Assembly: GCA_022825675.1 (NCBI GenBank)
Contig: JAJDWK010000086.1
Coordinates: 1 to 42,540 of the forward strand
Origin: Anaerolineae bacterium
GTDB taxonomy: Bacteria > Chloroflexota > Anaerolineae > Aggregatilineales > Phototrophicaceae
Reading direction: 5' to 3'
Length of the DNA stretch: 42,540 nt
Shown here: one piece after another, positions 7,986-16,186 of the stretch
How positions within the stretch are numbered: the first letter of the stretch is position 1
Layout of the letters: every line of letters begins with the position of its first letter
Translations under genes and position numbers: made by a program
Notes under the pieces: generated by a model
Seen by the model: the letters and a program-made list of their open reading frames with translations, nothing else
What the model was told of the DNA's origin: nothing
Database searches by the model: none

Positions 7986-10900
7986 ATGCAGGCGACCAGC
8001 GAGCAGCATGACGCCATCCATATTCACGACCGCAATTTGATTGTGGTGGCGGGCGCTGGCTCGGGCAAAACCCGCGTTTTGGTCGAGCGCAGCATTGAAT
8101 TGCTGGCGGCGCGCCCGGAGTGGCCGCTGACGGCGGTGGTCGCGATTACTTTCACGCGGGCGGCGGCGCAAGAAATGCGCGAGCGCCTGCGCGCCGAGCT
8201 GGAAGCGCGGGCGGCGGCTGAAGGTGGGCACTGGGAGCGCAAGCTGGCGCAACTGGAAAGCGCGCGCATCGACACCATTCACGGCTTGTGCGCCGATATC
8301 CTGCGCGCCAATGCCGCTGTCGCTGGAGTGGACCCGAAGTTTGAAGTATTAGACGAAGTGCAAGCCGGCAGCATGCTGGCGGAAGTCGTCGAAGACATAC
8401 GCGCGACCATCAACGCGCCATTTTCCCAGCTGTTCGCGTATTATGACGCCTATCAAATCGCGGAGACGCTTAACACTTTTGCGCTCGTCAATTTTGAAGA
8501 CGACGCGCCCATGCAAGACGCTGATGCGCTCTTCCAGCAATGGTATGAAGCTTGGGCGGAAGCTGTTTTTGCCGCGCGCGATCGCCTGCTGGCGGCGGCG
8601 GAAGCGCAGGACCTAGAGCAAATCCAGGCGCTGCCGGCGGATGACAAACTCGGCGCTTTGGTTTTGATGTATCGCAATACGCTCTGGCAGCTGCGGCGGC
8701 TGGACGATGCCGAGGGCATCGCGCGCTTGCTGGAAGACTGCCAGCGGCAGGGCAAGGTCGGCAATGTCGGCTCGGCAAAAGCCTGGGGCGGCAAAGAGCG
8801 AAAAGCGGAAGTCGCAGGCATTCTGCGTGCTTTACGCGGGGCAATCACAAAATTGCTGAAAGACATCGGCGAGCCGCCAGGGGAATTGGAGCGGCTGACG
8901 GCGCGCCTGCTGCCGCTGTGGCAGGGGCTGCTGAAAGAGATCCGGGATGAATATAAGCGGCGCAAGCGTGAGCGCGCCCTGCTGGATTTTGACGATTTGG
9001 AGCGACTCTGCGCGGAACTGCTGGAGGATGAAGCGGTGCGGGCGCGCTACCGCAATGCCGAGTTCAAGCAGCTGCTGGTCGACGAATTCCAGGATACCAA
9101 CGCTGCCCAGTGGCGGGTCATCTCGGCATTGGCGGACTTGGAGCGCGGCGGCTCGCTCTTCCTCGTGGGCGACCCCAAGCAGAGCATCTATCAATTTCGC
9201 GGCGCGGATGTCAGCGTTTTTAACCGCGTACGCGCCGAATTCGCGCGGCACCCCGCCCGGAGCGAGCTGCCGCTTTCGACATCATTCCGCAGCCATCAGA
9301 AGTTGGTCGCGCAATGCAACGCGCTCTTCCGCGAGCTATTAACGCGGGACGCCGGCGGACCGGTCGCCGAATATCAGGTCGCATTCGACGCGCCGATGCA
9401 AGCCTTCCGTCAGGAGTCGCCGCCAGCGCCCGCTATCGAGCTGCTGCTGCTGGACAAAGAAGAGCGCGATGAAGCGGGCGAAGTCATCAAAAGGAAGGGC
9501 AGGCGCGCCGAGCGCCGCGCCGCCGCCGATATGCGCCGCTGGGAAGCCTGGGAAATCGCCAGCCGCATCCAGGCGCTGCTGGCGGAAGAACGGCGCATCT
9601 TCGATAAAGAAACGCGGCAGTGGCGTCCGCTGCGTTATGGCGATGTGGCGCTGCTCTTCCAAGCCTTGAGCCAGGTGACGATGTATGAAGACGCTTTTAA
9701 AGCCAGTGGCATCCCCTACATCACCATCGCCGGGCGCGGCTATTATGACCGCCAGGAAGTGTGGGATATGCTGGCGCTGCTGCGTTTTTTGCATAATCCG
9801 GCGGATGATTTGTCGCTGGCGATAGCGCTGCGCGCGCCCTTTTTTGCTTTCAGCGATGATGTGCTTTTTCGTCTGCGCCGCCCTGGCGGCAGCGCGCGGG
9901 CAAAGCGCCCGCTCCCGCTTTGGCAAGCGCTGGGCAGCGCCGCCCGCGAGCCAGCAGCCTTTGACGAGGAAGAGCGCCGGTTGCTCAGCTTCGCCGCATC
10001 GACATTGGAAGAGCTGCGCGCGATTGCCGGGCGTGTTACCATTTCCGAGCTGCTGCGCCGCGCCTTGCAGCGCACACAATACCTGGCGATTTTGACGGGG
10101 CTGCCCGATGGCGCTCGCCGCCGCGGCAATATCGAAAAGCTGCTGCGCCTGGCGGAAGACAGCGGCAAAATTACTTTGGGCAAATTCTCGCAATATCTGA
10201 CGGATTTGACCGCGCGCGAGCTGCGCGAGGGCGAAGCGCCGCTGGAAGCGGGTGACGCCGTGCGCCTGATGACGGTGCATGCCAGCAAGGGCTTGGAATT
10301 CCCGCTGGTGCTGCTGCCCGACAGCTCTTGGCGGCGTCAGGAACGGGTGCCTATCCTGCTCGCGGACGCGCGCTATGGCTTGAGCTGCCAGGTGTATCAT
10401 GCCGCGAGCAACAAGTTGGAAAGCGGCTTCGCCCATCGGCGCAATTGGAAACGCGCCCAGCTCCAACAAGAGGCGGAGCGGGCGCGCCTGCTTTATGTGG
10501 CGGCGACGCGCGCCCAGGATTATCTCATCATCAGCGGGCAATGCCGCCAGAGCAGCGCCGGCTGGACGGCTAGCGGCTGGCTCGGGCTGTTGCTGCCGGC
10601 GCTGGGGCTTGAGGGCATCACGCGCCAGGTGGAGCAAAAGCGCCATTTCGCTGGTGGCGGGCTGCTGCTGCGCCTGCCGAGCGCGCCGCCGCCAGGCATC
10701 AGCCAACCGCCGCCCCTCACTCTCGACCTCTGGGATTTCGAGGCGGCAGCGGAAGCGTATCCGCCTTGGGAGCCGCCGCTGCTGCAATCGCTGCCGCGCC
10801 CGGCGGCTGATGAGCGGCTGCAGCATATCACGGCGACGCAACTGGCGGAACTCGGCGCTTGGCATTGGGGCGGCAGCCAGCCGGCGCGGGCGCGTTATGG

Positions 10901-11543
10901 CAGGCGCTTCCGCGCGGGCGCGCTGCTGAGCCTGGCGACTGAAAGCCCCGCCGATACCCTCGTTGCGCGAACGCTGAAGCCGGCGGCGATTGGGCGCATC
11001 GCGCATGAGCTGCTGCGTTATGAGGCTTTCGCCGCGGATGCCGCCCAGGAAAAGCTGATAAAGGCGCTCGCCTGGCAGCAGGGGCTGACCGATGCGGCGG
11101 CGATTGCGGCGCTGCTGCGGGAAGTGCGCGCGCTGCTGGAGCGCTACCGCGAGAGCGATCCCTACCGCTGGGCGCGGGCGGCAAGCGCCGCCGATTTGCC
11201 CGTCTATCGCGAGCTGCCCTTCCTCTATCGGGCGGGGCAGCGGGTGATTCACGGCACCATCGATTTGATGCTGGAATATGCGCCGGGCGCTTGGCGCATC
11301 GTCGATTACAAAAGCGGCGCGGTGCCAAATGGCGACTTCCATCAGCACGCGCAGCGCTTCTGCCTGCAGCTGGGCGTCTATGCGGCGGCGGCAAAAGCGC
11401 AATTCCAACTGCCCGCGCCGCCAAGCGTCTTTGTGCATTATTTGCGCGCGGGCATCACAGTGCCGCTGGCGGCGGAGCATTGCCGCGCCGCGCTGAGCCA
11501 GCTTGACGCGACTGTCAGCGCGCTGATGGCGCATGATGAATAG
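7986..11543 (+). CDS. addA: ATP-dependent helicase/nuclease subunit A (AddA, UvrD-like)
   Basis: A 1185-residue superfamily 1 helicase fused to a RecB-type nuclease; with AddB it unwinds and trims DNA ends for RecA loading. Helicase motifs are all visible: Q7, Walker A GAGSGKT (23-29), Walker B with D366-E367-F-Q-D370, motif III GDPKQSIYQFRGAD (395-408), motif V TVHASKGLEF (763-772) and motif VI YVAATRA (837-843). The nuclease residues are D1093 (GTIDLML) and D1107-Y-K1109 (VDYKSG). Length is close to B. subtilis AddA. The ATG is 2 bases after the addB stop. The reading frame is clean across 3.5 kb with no sign of frameshift. A copy of repeat element A begins 8 bases after the stop. Confidence 0.94.
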   Translation: MQATSEQHDAIHIHDRNLIVVAGAGSGKTRVLVERSIELLAARPEWPLTAVVAITFTRAAAQEMRERLRAELEARAAAEGGHWERKLAQLESARIDTIHGLCADILRANAAVAGVDPKFEVLDEVQAGSMLAEVVEDIRATINAPFSQLFAYYDAYQIAETLNTFALVNFEDDAPMQDADALFQQWYEAWAEAVFAARDRLLAAAEAQDLEQIQALPADDKLGALVLMYRNTLWQLRRLDDAEGIARLLEDCQRQGKVGNVGSAKAWGGKERKAEVAGILRALRGAITKLLKDIGEPPGELERLTARLLPLWQGLLKEIRDEYKRRKRERALLDFDDLERLCAELLEDEAVRARYRNAEFKQLLVDEFQDTNAAQWRVISALADLERGGSLFLVGDPKQSIYQFRGADVSVFNRVRAEFARHPARSELPLSTSFRSHQKLVAQCNALFRELLTRDAGGPVAEYQVAFDAPMQAFRQESPPAPAIELLLLDKEERDEAGEVIKRKGRRAERRAAADMRRWEAWEIASRIQALLAEERRIFDKETRQWRPLRYGDVALLFQALSQVTMYEDAFKASGIPYITIAGRGYYDRQEVWDMLALLRFLHNPADDLSLAIALRAPFFAFSDDVLFRLRRPGGSARAKRPLPLWQALGSAAREPAAFDEEERRLLSFAASTLEELRAIAGRVTISELLRRALQRTQYLAILTGLPDGARRRGNIEKLLRLAEDSGKITLGKFSQYLTDLTARELREGEAPLEAGDAVRLMTVHASKGLEFPLVLLPDSSWRRQERVPILLADARYGLSCQVYHAASNKLESGFAHRRNWKRAQLQQEAERARLLYVAATRAQDYLIISGQCRQSSAGWTASGWLGLLLPALGLEGITRQVEQKRHFAGGGLLLRLPSAPPPGISQPPPLTLDLWDFEAAAEAYPPWEPPLLQSLPRPAADERLQHITATQLAELGAWHWGGSQPARARYGRRFRAGALLSLATESPADTLVARTLKPAAIGRIAHELLRYEAFAADAAQEKLIKALAWQQGLTDAAAIAALLREVRALLERYRESDPYRWARAASAADLPVYRELPFLYRAGQRVIHGTIDLMLEYAPGAWRIVDYKSGAVPNGDFHQHAQRFCLQLGVYAAAAKAQFQLPAPPSVFVHYLRAGITVPLAAEHCRAALSQLDATVSALMAHDE

Positions 11544-11550
11544 ATGAGAG

Positions 11551-11693
11551 CGCAAGTAAGTAGTGAGACCTTATAGCAGCAAAGATTCGACAGGATATTT
11601 AACCACCGAGTACACCGAGATACACCGAGTAAAGCATGAGAAAACCACTCTATATCATTTATTCGGTGTGCTCTTGGTGATAAGTGGTGTGCG
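11551..11693 (+). repeat. Dispersed inverted-repeat element A, copy 2
   Basis: Begins with CGCAAGTAAG and a GCAAAGATTCGACAGG segment shared with the copy at 13826. It then has TAACCACCGAG from 11600, two further CACCGAG words, AAAGCATGAGAAAA, and an inverted half containing TTCGGTGTGCTC. It starts 8 bases after the addA stop and ends about 50 bases before the next gene. It is in the same orientation as the copy at 13826-14058, so the two bracket a two-gene block as direct repeats. Confidence 0.8.
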
Positions 11694-11746
11694 CTGACCG
11701 CTTAACAGACATTTGATGTCCGCATGACTAATTTGCGATTACTGAA

Positions 11747-12709
11747 ATGAATAGGCTCATCAACTGGCTGCTGCCAGCCTGGGCAGCGCCCAGCGACCCG
11801 CTGCTGGGCTATGAAGTGCCGCGGCTACGCGGCGCGGGCGGCAAGCGCCGCCTCGCCGGGCAGCTTGCGCTTGTGCTTGCGCTTGTCGGCGCGGGCGGCT
11901 ATTTATATCGTGCGGCGGCGGGCGCTAACATTGGCGGCAACCTGGGCGCGGCGCTTTGGCAAAGCCTGTATTTCCCGGCTTTGGCGCTGCAAATGCTGAC
12001 GCTGGCGCTGGCATTTTGGCTGGGCGCGGCATCAGTCGCGGCGGAGCGCCGCCGCCGCACCTGGGACACGCTGCGCGCTACCGAGAGCGGCGCGCGGCTG
12101 GCGCTGCGGGCGCGCTGGGTCAGCATATTCTACCGTTTAGCCGCGCCAGTAGCCGCGATTCTGCTGCTGCGGCTGCTCTTCGCCGGCAGCATGCTGACGG
12201 AGCTGACGGCATTTGGCGGGCGCATGGCGCATATCATCAGCGGCAATGCGCTGCCGCCCCTGCCGGACTGGCGGCTGACGCCGCTGCTCATCGCGCTGTC
12301 GCTGGCGGTGCAGCTGCTGCTGCCGCTGGTGATGCTCGCGGCGGCGGCGGCGCTGGGCATCCTGCTGGCAGTCGCGTTGAGAGAGCGCCTCGCCGTATTC
12401 CTGCTGGGGCTGCTGCTGATGCTGGCGCTGGCGGCTTTTACAGGGGTCGCGGCGCTGCTGATTGCGCAGGATCTATCAGCCGCCGAAAGCGCCGGCGGCG
12501 CGGCGCAGTACGCGCTCTATCTCGCGTATATCAGCCTGGGCGATTGGGGATTGCTGCAGCTGCATTTGGGCAGCCTGGGCGAGATTTGGCGGCGCGTCCC
12601 TTATGGCGCGAGCATCACGCTGGGCAGCGCGCTGACGCTCGCCCTGCTATCCGCCGCCGCCGATGGCATGCTGGCGCTGGCGGCGCGGCTGGCGGAACGG
12701 CGCGGCTGA
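11747..12709 (+). CDS. Multi-pass membrane protein, ABC-2 permease-like
   Basis: A 320-residue protein with six or seven hydrophobic segments. The first lies after a 38-residue basic N-terminus, and the others are spread to the C-terminus. Between the second and third segments lies ERRRRTWDTLRATESG. This resembles the cytoplasmic motif ER-x-x-GT-x-x-x-L-x-x-T of ABC-2-type export permeases, but no ATPase gene lies beside it. The ATG has no recognisable ribosome site, and the upstream 50 bases come from repeat element A or its border. It is followed after 24 bases by the Nudix-like gene in the same direction, so the pair is probably an operon. Assignment to the ABC-2 group is tentative; unknown membrane protein is the safe reading. 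Confidence 0.6.
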   Translation: MNRLINWLLPAWAAPSDPLLGYEVPRLRGAGGKRRLAGQLALVLALVGAGGYLYRAAAGANIGGNLGAALWQSLYFPALALQMLTLALAFWLGAASVAAERRRRTWDTLRATESGARLALRARWVSIFYRLAAPVAAILLLRLLFAGSMLTELTAFGGRMAHIISGNALPPLPDWRLTPLLIALSLAVQLLLPLVMLAAAAALGILLAVALRERLAVFLLGLLLMLALAAFTGVAALLIAQDLSAAESAGGAAQYALYLAYISLGDWGLLQLHLGSLGEIWRRVPYGASITLGSALTLALLSAAADGMLALAARLAERRG

Positions 12710-12733
12710 CAAGCGCAAAAGGACAGTAAAACA

Positions 12734-13810
12734 ATGCCCCTCAACGCGCGCGACTTTCAAAATATCTGTGATTACTTGCGGCATTTGTATCAGTGCGAGC
12801 TTTTCAGTCACGGCGGGATTGACTATCCCGTGTATGTTTTCGCGCCGGACGCGCAGCAGGCGCTTGATGTCGACAGCTTGCTTGACCCGCATCCGCCCGC
12901 GCCAGAATCGCGCCGCTTCGCCCATTATGATTACAGCTATCTGCACAACCTCATAAACAGCAAGCCGGCGCTGCGCAATGGCGCGGTATTCACGCTCAAA
13001 GAGATTCGGCAGAATCCGCTGCGGCTGCGGGGCGCGACTGGGCGCTACTACGACATGTTGGCGACTTGCGCGGCATTGGAGCGGGAGCTGCGCGCCGCTG
13101 CCGCCGAGGGCTGGATGCGCGCGCCCTCACGCACGCAATATCACCGCGCCCTGCCGCCGCCAGCGGCGCTTTCCCGCGGCGAGGGGCGCAGCGCCGCCAT
13201 CGGCATCGGCACTTTGACGGTCTTCAACGATGCGGGCGCATACAAGGCGATTCTGGCGCGCCGTTCCCAACAGACCGCCTTTGACAGCGGCATGTTCCAT
13301 GTGCTGCCGGCGATGATGTTCGCGCCCACTACCGCCGATTTCGCCGACCCGCGCGAATGGAGCATCCGCCATCAGATTTTGCGCGAATTCCTGGAAGAGC
13401 TTTTTGACATGCCAGAAGAGTTGCAGCCGAAGCGCTGGGATTTTTTCTATCAGCACCCGGCGCTGCGCTATTTGCTGGCGCTGCTGGAAAGCGGCGGCGC
13501 TCAGCTTTTTGCCACGGGCATCGTGCTCAACCTGTTGACATTGCGTCCCGAAATCAGCACTTTGCTGCTGATACATGACCCGGCTTGGCATCGGCGCGTC
13601 AGCGCTGCGGACAGCGATACCCCGCTGGCAGTCTCCGCCGAGACCGAAGCGGGCAGCCTCGTCCGCGCGCCCATCAGCAGCGACGACGCCTTGCTGGCGC
13701 ATTTCCCGCGGGGGCTGCACTTGCGCATGCCCGCGCAAGCCAGCGCCACCCTGTGGCTGGGCATAGAGCGGGCGCGGCGGGAAGTTGCAGCAAACACTAA
13801 GTCACCATAG
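12734..13810 (+). CDS. Nudix-like domain protein (atypical)
   Basis: A 358-residue soluble protein. Residues 155-225 look like a diverged Nudix fold: strand AIGIGTLTVFND, a following AILARRS strand, FHVLPAMMF where Nudix enzymes have their glycine-rich loop, and REFLEELF (217-224), which is the R-E-x-x-E-E core that binds metal in Nudix hydrolases. The conserved glycine and first glutamate of the full box are not evident, so hydrolase activity is uncertain. The N-terminal 130 and C-terminal 130 residues are not recognised. An AGGAC ribosome site precedes the ATG by about 9 bases. The last codons (ANTKSP) run close to the left border of repeat element A copy 3, so the original C-terminus may have been altered by its insertion. 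Confidence 0.55.
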   Translation: MPLNARDFQNICDYLRHLYQCELFSHGGIDYPVYVFAPDAQQALDVDSLLDPHPPAPESRRFAHYDYSYLHNLINSKPALRNGAVFTLKEIRQNPLRLRGATGRYYDMLATCAALERELRAAAAEGWMRAPSRTQYHRALPPPAALSRGEGRSAAIGIGTLTVFNDAGAYKAILARRSQQTAFDSGMFHVLPAMMFAPTTADFADPREWSIRHQILREFLEELFDMPEELQPKRWDFFYQHPALRYLLALLESGGAQLFATGIVLNLLTLRPEISTLLLIHDPAWHRRVSAADSDTPLAVSAETEAGSLVRAPISSDDALLAHFPRGLHLRMPAQASATLWLGIERARREVAANTKSP

Positions 13811-13825
13811 AGACGCAGAAGTAAA

Positions 13826-14058
13826 CGCAAGTAAGTTGTGAGAACTTATTGACGGCAAAGATTCGACAGGGAATTTAACCACCGAGGACACCGAGGTACA
13901 CCGAGAAAAGCATGAGAAAATCTCTTTAAATCTTTGCTCGGTGTCCTCAATTTTCCTCTCTGACCTCGGTGGTAAGGGCTGTGTGTTGGCTGCCTGGCAG
14001 CACTCGGAGTTGCTCGGTGCAACTCGGTGAACTCGGTGGTACATTTCCTGTTGAATCC
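13826..14058 (+). repeat. Dispersed inverted-repeat element A, copy 3 plus an extra inverted half
   Basis: From CGCAAGTAAG at 13826 this copy matches copy 2, with GCAAAGATTCGACAGG before TAACCACCGAGG at 13876. The complementary arm CCTCGGTGGTA is at 13964-13974, so the core is a hairpin of about 100 bases. A second, minus-strand half follows: near 14000-14058 the minus strand reads GATTCAACAGGAAATGTACC and then CACCGAG words. No gene is seen in it; bcp begins 62 bases after it. Confidence 0.8.
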
Positions 14059-14119
14059 TCGTATTCCCAAGCTCTCGCAATTATGTTGCAGGTACTGAAA
14101 TGGCAGAAAGGACGGCACT

Positions 14120-14581
14120 ATGCCAGCGCCAGGGCAAGCAGCGCCCGATTTCGAATTGCTCAACCAGGATGGGCAGGCGGTGAAGCTCAGCGATTTCCGC
14201 GGCTCGAAGGTCCTGCTCTTCGCCTATCCCAAAGCGGGCACCCCAGGCTGCACAACGCAGGCTTGCGGCTTCCGTGACAATTTCGCGCAAGTGGAAACTG
14301 CGGCGGCAGTTGTACTGGGCATAAGCCCGGACGCGCCGGCGGCGCTTGCCAAATGGCGCGCGCAGGAAAACCTGCCCTACGATTTGCTTTCGGACCCGGA
14401 GCATGCGGTCCTGGAAGCCTGGGGCGCTTGGGGCGAGCGCTCGATGTATGGGCGCAAGTATATGGGCGTCATCCGCTCCCATTGGATTATCGGCGAAGAC
14501 GGCACCGTGCTGGACGAGCAGCTGAAAATCAGCCCCAAGAAGAGCATCGAAAAAGCCGTAAAATTCCTGGCGCGGGGCTGA
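14120..14581 (+). CDS. bcp: Thioredoxin-dependent thiol peroxidase (BCP-type peroxiredoxin)
   Basis: A 153-residue cytoplasmic peroxiredoxin that reduces hydrogen peroxide and organic hydroperoxides using thioredoxin. The family motif YPKAGTPGCTTQAC holds peroxidatic C44 and resolving C49, spaced as in atypical two-cysteine BCP enzymes. R at SMYGRKYMG and the IRSHWIIGEDG strand also match. Length is typical for the family. Glycine replaces the usual aspartate or asparagine before TPGC. AAAGGAC lies 8 bases before the ATG, a good ribosome site. The gene stands alone between repeat element A and the lipoprotein gene. Confidence 0.95.
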   Translation: MPAPGQAAPDFELLNQDGQAVKLSDFRGSKVLLFAYPKAGTPGCTTQACGFRDNFAQVETAAAVVLGISPDAPAALAKWRAQENLPYDLLSDPEHAVLEAWGAWGERSMYGRKYMGVIRSHWIIGEDGTVLDEQLKISPKKSIEKAVKFLARG

Positions 14582-14659
14582 AGCGGCGGCGTGGATAGAC
14601 AAATTCGCCGTCAATTTCACAATTTGCGCCGCCAGTAACCGCTTGCCGCGCGGCAGCTT

Positions 14660-14668
14660 TGCTACAAT
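14660..14668 (+). promoter_or_regulatory. Extended -10 promoter for the SH3b lipoprotein gene
   Basis: TGC followed directly by TACAAT, an extended -10 element, 37 bases before the ATG at 14706. The -35 side is poor, which is usual for extended -10 promoters. The same nine bases precede the metalloprotease gene at 17441. Confidence 0.5.
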
Positions 14669-14705
14669 GGGCGCTTGACCGTAGTTTTCCAGCGAGAAGC
14701 TCGGC

Positions 14706-16184
14706 ATGAAAGCCAACATCCTGCCGGCGCTGCTGCTTGCGCTCGTGATAGCCGCCTGCGGTCCCGGGCAAAGCACAGAATTGGTGCCCGCCGCCGCTGG
14801 CGCAAGCGCCACGCCCATAATCGTGACGCCAACCAAAATTGCCACCCTGGTGCCAACCGCTGTCCGCTTCCTGCCCAGCGCGACGCCAGCTGTCACCGAC
14901 GAGCCGACTCCCAGCGCGTCACTGGTACCGGAAGCCTGTGACGCAGTGCTGGAGCGCATCTACACCGCCGCCAGCGACACTTGCCTGGCGGGACCCACCG
15001 GCACCTTTTGCAATGGCGGCTTATCGCCAGCGCTGCAGCCAATGGCTGATGATTTTGACCAGCCGGGGGCGCTGCTGCCGGCGGCGGATGTCGACAGCCT
15101 GCACAGCCCGCCCCTGGACCCGGCGCGGGGCGGCGGCATAGTCTGGCTGCGGCTGGAAGAAAATATCAAGATGGACGCCTTGCTGGTAGGCGATGTGCGC
15201 ATCAGCAACGCCGCCGACAGCGCCGTGGGCAAATGGCGCGCCTTCACTATCGAAAGCGGGGCGAACAGCGGCGGCTGTGAGGCGGCGCCACCGCTGGGCG
15301 CGCTGGTGGTGCAGGGGCTGTATGGGCAGAGCGCTACCGTGGCTATCAACGGCGTCTCCGCCACGGTCAATGGCACGCTCATCGCCCTGACGCAGGCTGA
15401 TGTCAGCAAGTTTATGGTCATCGAAGGCGCGGTCGAGCTGACGATATTGGGCAGGGCGGTCGCATTGCGGGTGGGCGAGCAATTGAACTTGCAGTATGCC
15501 GCGGGCGATTGGCGCCGCCCCTACAGCCGCCCGGGCCCGCCGGTATTGCTGGACTATGAACTTATCAAGCAGCTGCCGGTGAATCTGTTTGATCGCCCGC
15601 TGCCCATCCCGCAGCCGGGCTTCGCCCAGACGCAAGGCGGCGTCAACATGCGGGCGGCGCCGGATATCAACTCGCGGCTGCTGTTTCAAGTGCCCGCCGG
15701 GCAGACCATGGGCGTGCTGGGCATCAGCAGCGACCGCCAATGGCTGCACATTCGCTTCGGCAATGGGGAAACGGGCTGGATGAGCGCCGAGCTGCTGGCG
15801 CGCCGTCTGGGACCCATCGGGCAGGTCTACGATTTAACGCCCGCGCCGCCGCAGCGCTATGGCATTTATGCCAAGCGCGCCACCGTCAGCGTACCCCGCG
15901 GCGGCAACCTGCGGCAAGCGCCTGATACCGCCTTCCGTGTCCTGCGCACCCTGCCTTATGGCATGGAGGTGGACTTGCTGGCGCGCAGCCCCTACAGCCC
16001 CTGGGTGCAGGTGGCGGCGGCTGACGATATCGGCTGGATGGCGCTGTTCACGCTGGAAACCGAAGCGGTGATTAGTTCGCTGCCCATCGATTATGAGGTG
16101 CCGCTGCCGCCGCGCGCCACCGCCACGCCTTCCTTCAGCTTTGGCGGCGGGCATGCCTATCCCGACCCAAGCAGCGGCTATTAG
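14706..16184 (+). CDS. Lipoprotein with FecR-like segment and two SH3b domains
   Basis: A 492-residue exported lipoprotein. The signal peptide ends in a lipobox (V-I-A-A-C18), so C18 should be lipidated. Residues 25-75 are a Thr/Pro/Ala-rich low-complexity spacer. Residues 205-262 resemble a FecR-type beta segment (VAINGVSATVNGT, then VIEGAVELTILG and a VGEQL turn). Two bacterial SH3 domains follow: 309-365 (GGVNMRAAPDINS to GETGWMSAELL) and 393-453 (GGNLRQAPDTAFR to DIGWMAL). SH3b domains usually bind cell-wall peptides or other surface ligands. Four cysteines between residues 78 and 102 may form disulphides. The stop lies 2 bases from the convergent enolase-family stop. Function is unknown; a cell-surface sensor or scaffold is the likely type. 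Confidence 0.82.
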   Translation: MKANILPALLLALVIAACGPGQSTELVPAAAGASATPIIVTPTKIATLVPTAVRFLPSATPAVTDEPTPSASLVPEACDAVLERIYTAASDTCLAGPTGTFCNGGLSPALQPMADDFDQPGALLPAADVDSLHSPPLDPARGGGIVWLRLEENIKMDALLVGDVRISNAADSAVGKWRAFTIESGANSGGCEAAPPLGALVVQGLYGQSATVAINGVSATVNGTLIALTQADVSKFMVIEGAVELTILGRAVALRVGEQLNLQYAAGDWRRPYSRPGPPVLLDYELIKQLPVNLFDRPLPIPQPGFAQTQGGVNMRAAPDINSRLLFQVPAGQTMGVLGISSDRQWLHIRFGNGETGWMSAELLARRLGPIGQVYDLTPAPPQRYGIYAKRATVSVPRGGNLRQAPDTAFRVLRTLPYGMEVDLLARSPYSPWVQVAAADDIGWMALFTLETEAVISSLPIDYEVPLPPRATATPSFSFGGGHAYPDPSSGY

Positions 16185-16186
16185 CG

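Noticed and set aside
9339..11555. A 738-residue open frame on the minus strand opposite addA, and other long antisense frames (for example 545-1048, 16262-17386, 27251-28321).
   Set aside because: They lie opposite genes with complete family motifs, have no motifs themselves, and follow from the strong third-position GC bias.
13870..14058. Regular 9-10-base words looking like a short CRISPR-type array.
   Set aside because: The words are too short, there are no spacers of constant length, no cas genes are near, and the same words recur at separate loci as one hairpin element.
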